This document shows positions 18,715 through 28,416 of a DNA stretch of 64,000 nt, piece after piece. Origin of the DNA: UBA1794 sp031552405. GTDB lineage: Bacteria; Bacteroidota; Bacteroidia; Bacteroidales; Bacteroidaceae. Made by a program: the position numbers and the translations under genes. The notes beneath the pieces are model-generated. The model had not been told where the DNA came from. It saw only the letters and a list, made by a program, of their open reading frames with translations, and did no database searches. Numbering within the stretch: the first letter of the stretch is position 1; each line of letters begins with the position of its first letter. The stretch is taken from NCBI GenBank assembly GCA_031552405.1, contig JAVBMN010000012.1, forward strand, positions 24,445 to 88,444, written 5' to 3'.

Positions 18715-18810
18715 TCTTTTCTAATTTTTGTGTTACTCTAAATTAAGTATTCTGCCTAATTCGCCATCACACGACCTGCAAAGCGCACGCCAAGCTGCAA
18801 AAAAGCGGTG

Positions 18811-18841
18811 CAAAGGTACTAAAGTTTCGTGAACTTCCTAA
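18811..18841 (-). promoter_or_regulatory. Likely promoter of rplY-pth-S4
   Basis: On the minus strand TTA is followed by 20 bases and TACCTTTG, a perfect -7 element with a one-base-off -33. It gives a leader of about 90 bases. Confidence 0.6.
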
Positions 18842-18859
18842 TCTATTGTTCTTTATATT

Positions 18860-19231
18860 TTAGAATTCTATGTCAATATCAATCCCGGGACTCGTCTCAA
18901 AAGCGGACTCCGACAGGTCTTTTGCGCCCAACGCCTCCTCGCCGACCGGAGATTCACCTTTTATATAAGTGATAATCTCCTGAAGGGCTGTATTGAACTT
19001 ATCCAAATCTTCATTGTAAAGGAATATCTTGTGTTTCTCAAAACTCACCTGCGATTCATCCCCACTGCCGGACACAATCTTCTTGCTCTCGGTGATGGCC
19101 ACATACATATCCTCTTTTCGGCTCTTCTTCACATCAAGATAGTAGATGCGTTTTCCGGCTTTTACTACCCGGGAGAAAACAATCTCTTTTTCAGTGCTTT
19201 CGGAGTAATCTTTCTTCCTTTTTTCGTTCAT
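18860..19231 (-). CDS. DUF3276 / PUR-type nucleic-acid-binding protein
   Basis: A 123-residue protein beginning MNEKRKKDYSES (ATG at 19231; an upstream GTG adds two residues). The body EIVFSRVVKAGKRIYYLDVKKS ... DMYVAITESKK ... FEKHKIFLYNEDLDKF is the PUR repeat-like fold of DUF3276, a family found in Bacteroidetes and spirochaetes and related to Pur-alpha, so it probably binds single-stranded DNA or RNA. Its role in these bacteria is unknown. It is transcribed divergently from nusB. Confidence 0.9.
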   Translation of the reverse strand: MNEKRKKDYSESTEKEIVFSRVVKAGKRIYYLDVKKSRKEDMYVAITESKKIVSGSGDESQVSFEKHKIFLYNEDLDKFNTALQEIITYIKGESPVGEEALGAKDLSESAFETSPGIDIDIEF

Positions 19232-19328
19232 AATCACAAGGGAATAAATGAATTTGCCCCCAAATTTGCTTATTTTTTTCTATACTCCCAAGAAAAGCAG
19301 GCAAAAAAAAGCGAAAAAGGAAGAATCA

Positions 19329-19360
19329 TTTGTGTAATGCACTTAAAATCCCTACATTTG
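19329..19360 (+). promoter_or_regulatory. Promoter of the nusB operon
   Basis: TTTG, exactly 20 bases, then TACATTTG: a full Bacteroides promoter. The leader would be about 22 bases to the nusB ATG. Confidence 0.85.
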
Positions 19361-19388
19361 CAGCCCAAAAATAAATGCATATAGTGTT

Positions 19389-20315
19389 ATGATAAACAGA
19401 GCTATTATCCGTCTCAAGATTATACAAATTGTATATGCTTTCTACCAGAACAAGAACAGAAGCGTAGATACAGGAGAGAAGGAGTTACTATTCAGCCTTT
19501 CAAAGGCCTACGATCTTTACAATTACCTGCTGTACTTGATGCTTAAAGTGACGGAATATGCCCAGCAACGGATTGACGCCGGAAAAAACAAAATGAGGCC
19601 TTCCGCTGAGGACTTAACCCCCAATGAGAAGTTTGCCTCAAACCGCTTTATCCTGCAACTGGAAAGTAACCTCCAGCTACAGGAGTATATAGCTAATTCC
19701 AAAAAAGACCGGGATACCGAAGTGAATTATATCAAAGAACTCTTTGAGAAGATTCAGAGCAGCGATATCTACAAGGAATACATGGAATCCGAAGAGGACT
19801 CCTATCAGGCCGATCGCGAAATATGGCGTAAGATCTACAAAAACATCTTTCAGGATAACAACAGTCTGGACCAGATGCTGGAAGAGCAAAGCCTCTACTG
19901 GAATGACGACAAAGAAATTGTGGATACTTTCGTGCTGAAAACCATCCGCCGCTTTGAAGAAAAGAACGGTGCCAAACAGGAGCTTCTGCCCGAATATAAC
20001 GACGAAGAAGACCGTGAATATGCATGCCGCCTGTTTCGCCGCACCATTGATAACGAGGAATATTACCGCCACCTGATAGCCGGAGCTACCCGCAACTGGG
20101 ACTTTGACCGCATTGCACTGATGGACGTAATCATCCTGCAAATAGCCCTTGCAGAAATACTTGGTTTCCCCGCAATTCCCATCAGCGTATCCATCAACGA
20201 ATACTTGGATATAGCCAAACTGTACAGCACCCCGCGGAGCGCTGCATTCATCAACGGCACGTTGGATGGAATAGTTAATCAATTAAAAAAAGAGGGCAAG
20301 CTCACAAAAAGATAA
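19389..20315 (+). CDS. nusB: Transcription antitermination factor NusB
   Basis: NusB with NusE binds boxA RNA and supports antitermination in rRNA operons. The NusB fold is in the C-terminal half (RRTIDNEEYYRHLIAGATRNWDFDRIA, ILQIALAEILGFPAIPISVSINEYLDIAKLY). At 308 residues it is about twice the E. coli length, with the N-terminal helical extension usual in Bacteroidetes. It leads nusB-yajC-ybbR-coaE. Confidence 0.95.
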   Translation: MINRAIIRLKIIQIVYAFYQNKNRSVDTGEKELLFSLSKAYDLYNYLLYLMLKVTEYAQQRIDAGKNKMRPSAEDLTPNEKFASNRFILQLESNLQLQEYIANSKKDRDTEVNYIKELFEKIQSSDIYKEYMESEEDSYQADREIWRKIYKNIFQDNNSLDQMLEEQSLYWNDDKEIVDTFVLKTIRRFEEKNGAKQELLPEYNDEEDREYACRLFRRTIDNEEYYRHLIAGATRNWDFDRIALMDVIILQIALAEILGFPAIPISVSINEYLDIAKLYSTPRSAAFINGTLDGIVNQLKKEGKLTKR

Positions 20316-20366
20316 TATATTTGCATGTATTAAATTATTATAAAGCAATAAATAAATCAGTAAAGT

Positions 20367-20684
20367 ATGAACTCATTAACAATTCTCCTGCAAAGCGGAC
20401 AACAAGGCGGAAGCAATCAGTATATGTGGATTATGATGATAGCCATGTTCGCTATCCTGTATTTTTTCATGATTCGCCCGCAGAACAAGAAACAAAAAGA
20501 GATCCAGAAATTCCGCAGAAGCCTGGAAGTAGGACAAAAAGTAGTTACTGCCGGTGGAATCCATGCCACCATCAAGGAGATCCAGGAAAACCAACTCATC
20601 ATCGAGATTGCCAAAGACGTGCGTATCACCATCGAAAAGAGCTCAGTATACGCCTCAGGTACCGACGCTGCGAATACAAAGTAA
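20367..20684 (+). CDS. yajC: Preprotein translocase subunit YajC
   Basis: A 105-residue protein with one membrane segment (about residues 20-38) followed by FMIRPQNKKQKEIQKFRRSLEVGQKVVTAGGIHATI, the YajC signature. YajC works with SecDF in protein export. It sits 51 bases after nusB and 44 before the YbbR gene. Confidence 0.96.
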   Translation: MNSLTILLQSGQQGGSNQYMWIMMIAMFAILYFFMIRPQNKKQKEIQKFRRSLEVGQKVVTAGGIHATIKEIQENQLIIEIAKDVRITIEKSSVYASGTDAANTK

Positions 20685-20728
20685 TCCTGTAAGGAGTCAA
20701 TTAAGGTATCCGGAAAAGAGTTGATGCT

Positions 20729-21742
20729 ATGCCCGACAGACTGCACATCAAGTCAGTATATATCCGATATACCCAAAAAATAAGGGACTTTCTGCTTTCA
20801 TCCAAGAGCAGGGAGTTCCTTCTTTTTTTAATATTCTTCCTGATCTCAGCCACCTTTTGGCTCTCGCAAACACTCAACGAGTTCTACGAAACAGAGATCT
20901 CCATTCCCTTGCGACTGGAAAACGTACCCGAAGAAGCCGTAATAACCGACGAGCCTCCCGCAGAAATAAAAGTCGTAATACGCGATAAAGGGACCATCCT
21001 GATGACCTACCTACTGGGCAACAGGCTGTTACCCCTCGCCATCGACTTCAAAAAATACCGCGCCAACGGGAGCCATGTAAAAATACCCACCGCAGCAGTA
21101 GATAAGCTTGTATCTGCACACCTGATGAGTTCCACCAAACTCATCGCCATTAAACCTTCTACCATAGAGTATTTCTACTCCATAGGCGAGCGGCGCATGC
21201 TGCCGGTAAAGCTTCATGTACAGATACAGCCCCAGATGGAGTACATCGTTACCGATACCATTATGAAGCCTGATTCTGTACTGGTTTTTGCCCCAGCAGA
21301 GATACTAAACACAATCAAGTATGTGGATACTGAGCGGGTGCTGTTTGACAATATAGCAGATACCACAAGCCTGTCTGCACCACTTCGGCCCATAAAAGGC
21401 GCTAAATTTGTACCCGCCGCAGTAAGGGTTACGGTACCGGTAGATTTGTTGACAGAGAAAACCATCGATGTACCGGTAACCGGAACCGGTTTTCCGCCCA
21501 ATAAAATGCTACGCACATTCCCATCCCGCGTAAAGGTACGCTTCCTGGTAGCCTTTCACCGGTTCCAGCAGATCGCCCCGGATGACTTCCTCGTACAGAT
21601 ACCTTATCACGAATTGGTAAACAGTAATATTACCAGATACAGACTAAAGGTGAACTATGCACCCAAAGGAGTATCGCATCTAAGGATAGAACCTGAATCC
21701 GTAGACTTCCTGATAGAACAAATTGCACCCAATGCCCATTAA
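20729..21742 (+). CDS. YbbR-domain membrane protein
   Basis: A 337-residue protein with one N-terminal membrane segment (EFLLFLIFFLISATFWLSQ) and several YbbR repeats outside the membrane. YbbR proteins (CdaR in Firmicutes) can regulate diadenylate cyclases; no such gene is in the window. The C-terminus overlaps the start of coaE by 11 bases, so the two are translationally linked. Confidence 0.88.
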   Translation: MPDRLHIKSVYIRYTQKIRDFLLSSKSREFLLFLIFFLISATFWLSQTLNEFYETEISIPLRLENVPEEAVITDEPPAEIKVVIRDKGTILMTYLLGNRLLPLAIDFKKYRANGSHVKIPTAAVDKLVSAHLMSSTKLIAIKPSTIEYFYSIGERRMLPVKLHVQIQPQMEYIVTDTIMKPDSVLVFAPAEILNTIKYVDTERVLFDNIADTTSLSAPLRPIKGAKFVPAAVRVTVPVDLLTEKTIDVPVTGTGFPPNKMLRTFPSRVKVRFLVAFHRFQQIAPDDFLVQIPYHELVNSNITRYRLKVNYAPKGVSHLRIEPESVDFLIEQIAPNAH

Positions 21743-22328
21743 AATAGGAATAACAGGAGGGATTGGAAGCGGGAAATCAATCGTATCCGCCATTCTCCGC
21801 ATTCTGAATATCCCCGTGTACGACTGTGACACGCGAGCCAAAGAGCTGATGCAGTCCCACAAAGACATTCGGCAAGAGTTGATACAGCTCTTGGGAGAAG
21901 AAAGCTACTTTGCCGACGGAAGACTAAATAAGCCCATCCTGGCCCGGTATTTGTTTGCCTCTCAAGAGAATGCCTTACGCATCAATGCAATAGTACATCC
22001 AAAGATACGGGCCGACTTCCATCAGTGGGTTTCTACACACTCATCATGCCACATAGTAGCTTTAGAATCAGCCATCTTATATGAAGCCGCATTCGAAAAA
22101 GAGGTAGACAATGTATGGATAGTTATCGCCCCTACCTCGATTCGAACAGCACGTGTCATGAAGCGTGACTATTCCACCCTTGACCAGGTTCAGGCCCGTA
22201 TGACCCAGCAGGCCAGTCAGGACGATCTGGCGAAAATGGCCGACCATACACTCCTGAATGATGACCGTACCGCAGTTTTCCCCCAGGTTCTGCAACTTTT
22301 GCAGAATATAGGGCAATCGGTTTACTAA
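21732..22328 (+). CDS. coaE: Dephospho-CoA kinase
   Basis: CoaE phosphorylates dephospho-CoA in the last step of coenzyme A synthesis. P-loop GGIGSGKS is at 9-16, followed by DCDTRAKELM, ALESAILYEA and MKRDYS. The ATG at 21732 is preferred over an upstream TTG at 21723. The gene overlaps the YbbR gene. Confidence 0.96.
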   Translation: MPIKIGITGGIGSGKSIVSAILRILNIPVYDCDTRAKELMQSHKDIRQELIQLLGEESYFADGRLNKPILARYLFASQENALRINAIVHPKIRADFHQWVSTHSSCHIVALESAILYEAAFEKEVDNVWIVIAPTSIRTARVMKRDYSTLDQVQARMTQQASQDDLAKMADHTLLNDDRTAVFPQVLQLLQNIGQSVY

Positions 22329-22353
22329 TATTTGTTTAATTTCCCCGAATTGA

Positions 22354-22385
22354 TTTGAATGTTTCCTCCGTGAATAGTACCTTTG
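22354..22385 (+). promoter_or_regulatory. Promoter of the DUF5606 gene
   Basis: TTTG, 20 bases, TACCTTTG: a complete Bacteroides promoter just after coaE. The leader to 22441 is about 50 bases. Confidence 0.85.
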
Positions 22386-22440
22386 CCAACCGAAAATAGA
22401 CTAAAAACCCATTTATTTATACCTATAAAACAGTATTAAT

Positions 22441-22875
22441 ATGCTAAAAGAAATTTTATCCATTGCCGGAAAACCCGGACTGTATAAGTTAATATCGCAA
22501 GGACGTAATTCATTGATCGTAGAGTCCATTGCCGAAGATAAGAAGCGTATGCCGATCCACGGTACTGACAAAGTAATTTCTTTGGGCGACATCGCCATGT
22601 ATACCGAAGAAGGCGAGGAGCCTCTTGCCACAATCCTTAGATCCGTGTGTGCAAAGTACGAAAACAAGATTGTAGAGCTGGACTGGAGAAAAGCTTCACG
22701 TAACGAACTGGAAACCTTCTTCTCCGAAATACTCCCCAGTTTCGACCGGGATCGCGTACATGCCTCCGATATTAAGAAACTTATCCAGTGGTACAACCTT
22801 CTGATAAGCAATGGAATCACTTCTTTTGAAACTGCACCGAAAGCAGAAGAAGAGGTTGAAGAGGTTGCTGAATAA
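22441..22875 (+). CDS. DUF5606 family protein
   Basis: A 144-residue soluble protein beginning MLKEILSIAGKPGLYKLISQG, typical of the Bacteroidetes-specific DUF5606 family. An N-terminal beta-rich part is followed by a helical part and an acidic tail (APKAEEEVEEVAE). The function is unknown. It has its own promoter and a strong terminator, suggesting substantial independent expression. Confidence 0.88.
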   Translation: MLKEILSIAGKPGLYKLISQGRNSLIVESIAEDKKRMPIHGTDKVISLGDIAMYTEEGEEPLATILRSVCAKYENKIVELDWRKASRNELETFFSEILPSFDRDRVHASDIKKLIQWYNLLISNGITSFETAPKAEEEVEEVAE

Positions 22876-22893
22876 GCACTATCTCATCCACCC

Positions 22894-22941
22894 ATAACCA
22901 AACAGGCTGCCCTCTACAGAAGGCAGCCTGTTTGGTTATTC
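22894..22941. terminator. Bidirectional terminator between DUF5606 and the 68-aa gene
   Basis: An 18-bp perfect stem (ATAACCAAACAGGCTGCC and its complement) sits between two converging genes. T-runs are modest on both sides. Confidence 0.8.
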
Positions 22942-22954
22942 TGAGAAAGCAGTT

Positions 22955-23161
22955 TTATTTCTCACGGCTCTTTGCAGCCTGTTTCTCTTTCCAACGGAGT
23001 AAAAACCATAATATTACAATTGCGACATAAGCAACTCCTATGGTTATAAGCTTCTCCTGAAGAGACATCTCCCGATTCTCCGGAGCCAGCCAAATGGAGG
23101 TGGCTGTTACATACACAAAGAGAATGCAACAAAGCCAAGTTGATTTCTTTAATTTCTTCAT
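22955..23161 (-). CDS. Small membrane protein (68 aa)
   Basis: From the ATG at 23161 the protein is MKKLKKSTWLCCILFVYVTA and so on, with two hydrophobic segments (about 8-24 and 38-56) and a basic tail KEKQAAKSREK. It is a probable inner-membrane protein of unknown function. The frame is open further upstream but the basic start before the first membrane segment fits a true N-terminus. It converges on DUF5606. Confidence 0.65.
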   Translation of the reverse strand: MKKLKKSTWLCCILFVYVTATSIWLAPENREMSLQEKLITIGVAYVAIVILWFLLRWKEKQAAKSREK

Positions 23162-23264
23162 CGCGCAGAAACAATCTGTTATGAATCGCAAATATACATA
23201 TTATGCCTGTCAAACTCCCGGATTATTAAGTTTTTTACCTATTTTTGCGCGAAAATAAGAGTTC

Positions 23265-24764
23265 ATGATTTCCAGACTATCCTATATTCTCTCTCTGCTA
23301 TTCTTTGTCACAGCCCTGCTACAAGCGCAACCCAAGCAAGAAATACGCGCCACTTGGCTCACTACGCTCTTGGGGCTGGACTGGCCGCATACCACAGCTA
23401 CCTCCTCCTATTCCAGAGAGAGACAGCAAATGGAGTTGTGTCGGCAACTGGACTTGCTGAAGAAGGCAGGCATCAATCTGGTATTCTTCCAGGCTCGCTT
23501 GCGGAGTGATGTAGCATACCGCTCAAACTTAGAACCCATTAGTCATGTATTTACAGGGGAGTACGGTGCCGATCCCGGATATGACCCGCTGGCCTTTGTC
23601 ATCAGCGAGTGCCACAAGCGGGGTATGGAATGCCATGCCTGGATCGTTACCATCCCTGCCGGAACCCGTGCGCATCAAAAGAAGATGGCAAAAGAAGGGC
23701 TTGAATACCATCGCAAAGACCTCCTGCTTCTTCAAAAGGATCAGTATTATATGAATCCGGGAAATCCGGATACGAAAGTGTATCTGGGGAATATTGTAAA
23801 AGAGATTGTAAGCCAATACGATGTAGACGGAGTGCAGTTCGACTATCTGCGCTACCCGGAACACCCTTTGAATGACGATACATGGTATCGCCGTTATGCG
23901 CAAGGGCGCTCCAAAGAAGAATGGCGCAGAGAAAATATCACCGAAATCATGCGGTACTTATACCACACGGTAAAAGACATAAAACCGTGGGTAGCCGTCA
24001 GCACGTGTCCTGTAGGACGCTACCGCGACTTGCCCCGGTACTCGGCCTATCAGTTCAACGCCTATCACTCTGTTTCGCAAGATCCTAAACTATGGCTACA
24101 AGAAGGAATACAAGATATGCTCTTTCCCATGATGTATTATCGGGATCGTTACTTTTATCCTTTTGTGCTCGACTGGAAAGAAGGATCAAACGGACGCCCC
24201 ATTGCTCCCGGGCTGGGCATCTATTTCCTCCATCCTTCCGAAGGTACCTGGACCTTACAGGACATCCGTGAGCAACTGGCTTTCTGCCGGGGAAGCGGCA
24301 TAGACGGAATAGGGTTCTACCGGGCAAAGTTCTTAACAGATAACACGAAAGGATTGATGGATGAACTGATCCGCAACCACTCCTCCTCCCCAGCACTATT
24401 GCCCGCCCTGACATGGATTGACTCTATCCCACCCACCACACCGGAAGACTTACAAGTGCAACGTGAAGGCATGAGTGTAAATCTGTCATGGATTCCTTCC
24501 TATGACAATGAGGCACGCTGCGCACCTGTATATCAGGTATATGCTTCTGATGAATGGCCGGTGGATACTACAGACCCCCGAAACCTGGTAGCGATCCGCG
24601 TGGAAAGTACAGAATACAAGTATAATGCGCAGTGGAATCTGCCCGTAAAGCGTTATTTCGCCATCACCGCCTCTGATCGTTGCCACAATGAAAGCCCGGC
24701 TTTACAGATGCCGGAACCTCTATGGCCTGAAACCGGCCCGATACTACCAGTGCTCAGGAAGTAG
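23265..24764 (+). CDS. GHL10 / family 10 glycosylhydrolase-like protein, paralogue 2
   Basis: A 499-residue exported protein (signal peptide ISRLSYILSLLFFVTALLQA) with the GHL10 pattern: IRATWLTTLLGLDWPHT, FFQARLRSDVAYRS, DPGYDPLAFVISECHKRG, CHAWIVTIP, YDVDGVQFDYLRYP and VSTCPVGRYRDLP. The C-terminal ~100 residues look like a fibronectin type III domain. It parallels the gene at 15079 but the two are well diverged. Its stop overlaps the end of the convergent antiporter gene by 11 bases. A -7-like TATTTTTG lies at 23240-23247. Confidence 0.9.
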   Translation: MISRLSYILSLLFFVTALLQAQPKQEIRATWLTTLLGLDWPHTTATSSYSRERQQMELCRQLDLLKKAGINLVFFQARLRSDVAYRSNLEPISHVFTGEYGADPGYDPLAFVISECHKRGMECHAWIVTIPAGTRAHQKKMAKEGLEYHRKDLLLLQKDQYYMNPGNPDTKVYLGNIVKEIVSQYDVDGVQFDYLRYPEHPLNDDTWYRRYAQGRSKEEWRRENITEIMRYLYHTVKDIKPWVAVSTCPVGRYRDLPRYSAYQFNAYHSVSQDPKLWLQEGIQDMLFPMMYYRDRYFYPFVLDWKEGSNGRPIAPGLGIYFLHPSEGTWTLQDIREQLAFCRGSGIDGIGFYRAKFLTDNTKGLMDELIRNHSSSPALLPALTWIDSIPPTTPEDLQVQREGMSVNLSWIPSYDNEARCAPVYQVYASDEWPVDTTDPRNLVAIRVESTEYKYNAQWNLPVKRYFAITASDRCHNESPALQMPEPLWPETGPILPVLRK

Positions 24765-27042
24765 CTGATGCGGAAACAAGTACATCCTCCTTGTGAAAAT
24801 CCACCAGATGGTGTACATCCTCCTCTTCTCCCACTATCCAAATGACATCTCCCATACAAAGAATCTCTGTGACATCCACCGAGGCATAAAACTCGTCACC
24901 CCTTTCCAAGCCCACTACAAGACAACGGAAGCGTTCCCGAATGCCACTTTTAAGAATTGTACCGCCCACAAAAGGAGAGTCGGCATCAATAATGAACGAC
25001 CGCAACACCATCGCATTGTGAGAGGAATAGGTAGTCGACGTATCCGTGTGAACAGAAAGAGACATTACCTGAAAGAATTCCTTCAGAGAATCATCCGTTC
25101 CTATTACCTGAATCTCGTCCTGCGGGAAAAGTCGCTCCCTCCCACCGGGGATATTGATGTGACGCTCTCCCCGGTAAATACTGGCTACATGGATGCCGTA
25201 TGTATTACCCAGATTCAGTTCCATCAGTGTTTTTCCTGCCCAGGAGGAATCAAAAGGAAGGGTAAACTCCGTAAGATGAAGATCACGCGCCAGCAGCCCT
25301 CCGATGTACGCAGGTTTCTTCTCTCTACTCTGCTGGTAGATCTCCTTTACACGGAAGTTACGAAGAAACTTCCGCTCTATCAGGATCGACTGTTTCTTCA
25401 AACGGCGGGAATACACCATACCCGCCATAATCAGGATAGCCGCAATAGAGGCAATCATTATGGAACTGCTACACAGTCTGCTAATGATAAAGACCACAAA
25501 TAACAGAGCCAGAAATCCTTTCAGAACAAGCAGTGTAACAAGAGGCCCATGGTTTACCCGGCGGTCATTCCACAAAGCTTTGAACTCAATAGAGTGGTTC
25601 TTCTTCACCACAATGGCGCGCAGGAAGGGAGAGCAAATCAGTATGGTAATAGCTGCCCCCACATTACCACCCCAAAAATCACCTAGCAAGGTCTGCAAGG
25701 GAGGTAGCAGGAATTGAAAACAGAGAGTGATAACTGCAATGGTTACAATGGAATATATCATCACCATACGCCCCATGCTGAAAAGAAGTTTCTTCCACTT
25801 ACTCTCATTATTCACTATCTGCGACCCGGAGCTATAGCGATCCAGCAACAGCATCCACGAAGCAGGAAGATGACGTTCCAGATACGAATACGCCGGAAGC
25901 GCCAAACGGATAAAATAAGGAGTGAGGAACGTAGTAATGACCGACACCGCCACCACAATGGGATACAAGAAAGAACTTGTAACCCCCAATGACACCCCCA
26001 ATGTAGCTATAATAAAAGAAAACTCACCAATCTGCGTCAGGCTAAACCCGCACTGTATGGATGTTTTCAAGGACTGGCCGGAAAGCAAGACGCCCACCGT
26101 ACCAAAGAATGCCTGTCCCAGAATGACCGTCAGGATAATCACCGTAATGGGTACGGCATACTCCACAATCATCACCGGATCAACCATCATACCCACCGAA
26201 ACGAAGAAGATGGCACCAAATAAGTCTTTTACAGGCTTTACCAGACGTTCTATCTTCTCCCCTTCAAGTGTTTCGGCCAGGATAGAGCCCATTATGAACG
26301 CGCCAAAAGCCGGCGAGAAACCTACCTCAGCAGCCAGGTACACCATCACAAAGCATAAGCTGAGAGATACTACCAGCAACGTCTCCTCTCCCATAAAAGA
26401 GCGGGTACGCCGGAAGAATGAAGGTATCAGATAGATACCTACCACAAACCACAGCACTAGGAAGAACAACAATTTACCGAGGCTGAACATCATCTCGGTA
26501 CCCTCAAAGTTATGCTGTACCGCCATCGTGCTGAGCATCACCATCAGGACAATGGCCAATATATCTTCAAGGATTAATATGCTGAGTACCGTACCGGCAA
26601 ACTTCTGATGCCTGAGCCCCATATCGTCAAAGGCCTTGTAAATAATGGTGGTAGAGGACATGGCAATCATACCTCCAAGGAAGATACAGTCCATCTGTGC
26701 CCAACCACACATATACCCCACTCCCATTCCACATAATATCATGAAAAACACAATAGTGCAGGTGGCAATAATAGCCGTACCACCTACCTTCACAATTTTC
26801 CGGAAACTGAACTCCAGTCCCAAAGCGAATAATAAGAAGATTACCCCAATATCCGCCCACGTCTTTACATTGGCAATGTCCGTTACTACCGGGGTGTAAG
26901 GAATGTATTCCGTGGCCAGAAATCCGGCTACTATATACCCTAACACAAGGGGTTGTTTCAGGCGTTTAAACAATAATGTAAAGAACCCCGCATAGGTAAG
27001 TATTACCGCGAGGTCAATTATCAAGGCAGGAATATGCTGCAT
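24754..27042 (-). CDS. Cation:proton antiporter (CPA2/KefB type)
   Basis: A 762-residue inner-membrane protein. The N-terminal ~400 residues hold about 12 membrane segments with the CPA2 pattern (LLFALGLEFSFRKI, EVGFSPAFGAFIMGSILAET, FGAIFFVSVGMMVDP, LTQIGEFSFI). A second hydrophobic region follows, and the C-terminus carries two TrkA-C/RCK_C-like domains (about 600-755). It likely exchanges K+ or Na+ for protons. It starts six bases after pepT, so the two form an operon. Confidence 0.9.
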   Translation of the reverse strand: MQHIPALIIDLAVILTYAGFFTLLFKRLKQPLVLGYIVAGFLATEYIPYTPVVTDIANVKTWADIGVIFLLFALGLEFSFRKIVKVGGTAIIATCTIVFFMILCGMGVGYMCGWAQMDCIFLGGMIAMSSTTIIYKAFDDMGLRHQKFAGTVLSILILEDILAIVLMVMLSTMAVQHNFEGTEMMFSLGKLLFFLVLWFVVGIYLIPSFFRRTRSFMGEETLLVVSLSLCFVMVYLAAEVGFSPAFGAFIMGSILAETLEGEKIERLVKPVKDLFGAIFFVSVGMMVDPVMIVEYAVPITVIILTVILGQAFFGTVGVLLSGQSLKTSIQCGFSLTQIGEFSFIIATLGVSLGVTSSFLYPIVVAVSVITTFLTPYFIRLALPAYSYLERHLPASWMLLLDRYSSGSQIVNNESKWKKLLFSMGRMVMIYSIVTIAVITLCFQFLLPPLQTLLGDFWGGNVGAAITILICSPFLRAIVVKKNHSIEFKALWNDRRVNHGPLVTLLVLKGFLALLFVVFIISRLCSSSIMIASIAAILIMAGMVYSRRLKKQSILIERKFLRNFRVKEIYQQSREKKPAYIGGLLARDLHLTEFTLPFDSSWAGKTLMELNLGNTYGIHVASIYRGERHINIPGGRERLFPQDEIQVIGTDDSLKEFFQVMSLSVHTDTSTTYSSHNAMVLRSFIIDADSPFVGGTILKSGIRERFRCLVVGLERGDEFYASVDVTEILCMGDVIWIVGEEEDVHHLVDFHKEDVLVSASATS

Positions 27043-27048
27043 GGGAAC

Positions 27049-28290
27049 TTACTTTGATTGAGGGGTTACACGCAGAGCGTTCAGTTCGATAATCTTGACG
27101 ATCACACGCGAGGCCAGTTCCATGCTTTGAACAGGTACATACTCATAACGTCCGTGGAAATTCATGCCCCCGGCAAAGATATTGGGGCAAGGCAGCCCTT
27201 TAAAGGAAAGCTGCGCGCCATCCGTTCCTCCACGAATAGGCTTTATAAGAGGCTCTATACCTACCTGTCGCATGGCTTCGGCCGCCAAGTCTACGATATG
27301 CAGGGCTGGCTCTATCTTTTCCCGCATATTATAGTATTGATCGGTCAGTTCGAGCTTCAAGGTTCCTGCTCCATACTTCTCATTCAGGATTTGTATCCAC
27401 TTTACGAGGTTCTCTTTTCGCTGTTCAAAAAGGACACGGTCATGGTCACGGATGATATAACGCACAGTAGTTTCTTCTACTCCTCCCTCGATACCGGTCA
27501 GGTGGTAAAAGCCTTCATAACCTTCTGTGTTCTCCGGCGATTCTTCCTGAGGCAACATGGCAGTCAGTTCACCGGCTATACGCAAGGAATTAATCATCTT
27601 CCCTTTCGCATAACCCGGATGTACATTCCGGCCACGTATTACTATCTTAGCACCTGCTGCATTGAAATTCTCGTATTCCAGTTCACCCACAGCGCCTCCA
27701 TCCATGGTATACGCCCATTCCGCACCAAAGCGGGCTATATCAAACTGATGGGCGCCCTGACCAATCTCTTCATCGGGATTAAATCCCACACGAACCTTGC
27801 CATGCTTTATTTCCGGGTGGGCTATCAGATAAGCCATGGCGTCCACAATCTCAACAATGCCGGCTTTATCATCAGCACCCAACAGGGTGTGTCCGTTGGT
27901 AACGACTATATCTTGCCCTTTGTAGGCTGTAAGCTCAGGGAATTGGTCCGGCGAAAGAATGATCTTTTCATTGGCATCGAGGACTATATCGCCTCCCGGA
28001 TAGTTGGAGACTATGCGTGGCTGCACATTCTCTCCCGTCATGTCAGGACTGGTATCCACATGGGCGATAAACCCAATCACGGGTACTTCGTAATCCACAT
28101 TCGCCGGGAGCGTGGCGAAGAGATAGCCTTTCTCGTCGAGTTGCACTTCCTGCAGTCCCACATCCAGTAATTCTTCACGCAGCTTTTCTGCAAAGTGCAT
28201 TTGTTTTGTGGTACTGGGGGTTATCCCGGTATTTTCATCGCTTTGCGTATCTTGCCTTACATAGTTCAAAAAACGGTCTACCAACTTCAT
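27049..28290 (-). CDS. pepT: Peptidase T (cytosolic tripeptidase)
   Basis: An M20B zinc aminotripeptidase that removes the N-terminal residue of tripeptides. Metal ligands are in place: AHVDTS (H77), LLGADDKAG (D140), NPDEEIG (E174/E175), YTMDGG and the late FHGRYEYVP. There is no signal peptide, so it acts in the cytosol. The length (413 aa) is normal. Two secreted paralogues lie upstream at 31.7 and 33.4 kb. A -7 element TACCTTTG lies at 28354-28361. Confidence 0.96.
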   Translation of the reverse strand: MKLVDRFLNYVRQDTQSDENTGITPSTTKQMHFAEKLREELLDVGLQEVQLDEKGYLFATLPANVDYEVPVIGFIAHVDTSPDMTGENVQPRIVSNYPGGDIVLDANEKIILSPDQFPELTAYKGQDIVVTNGHTLLGADDKAGIVEIVDAMAYLIAHPEIKHGKVRVGFNPDEEIGQGAHQFDIARFGAEWAYTMDGGAVGELEYENFNAAGAKIVIRGRNVHPGYAKGKMINSLRIAGELTAMLPQEESPENTEGYEGFYHLTGIEGGVEETTVRYIIRDHDRVLFEQRKENLVKWIQILNEKYGAGTLKLELTDQYYNMREKIEPALHIVDLAAEAMRQVGIEPLIKPIRGGTDGAQLSFKGLPCPNIFAGGMNFHGRYEYVPVQSMELASRVIVKIIELNALRVTPQSK

Positions 28291-28353
28291 ATTTCTATAT
28301 TTATTTTCAGCAAAGAGCCTACAGTACGCATTGACAGCGAACTATCTTCTCGG

Positions 28354-28361
28354 CAAAGGTA
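28354..28361 (-). promoter_or_regulatory. -7 element of the pepT-antiporter operon
   Basis: TACCTTTG on the minus strand, about 65 bases before the pepT ATG. No good TTG is seen 20 bases further upstream. Confidence 0.5.
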
Positions 28362-28416
28362 CAAAATAATATTGAGAACGTCTTTTCCTCATCCTATACT
28401 CCTTTCATCTGATATA

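Noticed and set aside
20321..20692. A 123-codon frame overlapping yajC
   Set aside because: It is the out-of-frame shadow of yajC, which has its full signature.
24754..24764. Overlap of the GHL10 and antiporter gene ends as a frameshift
   Set aside because: Both proteins end naturally; this is an 11-base convergent overlap.
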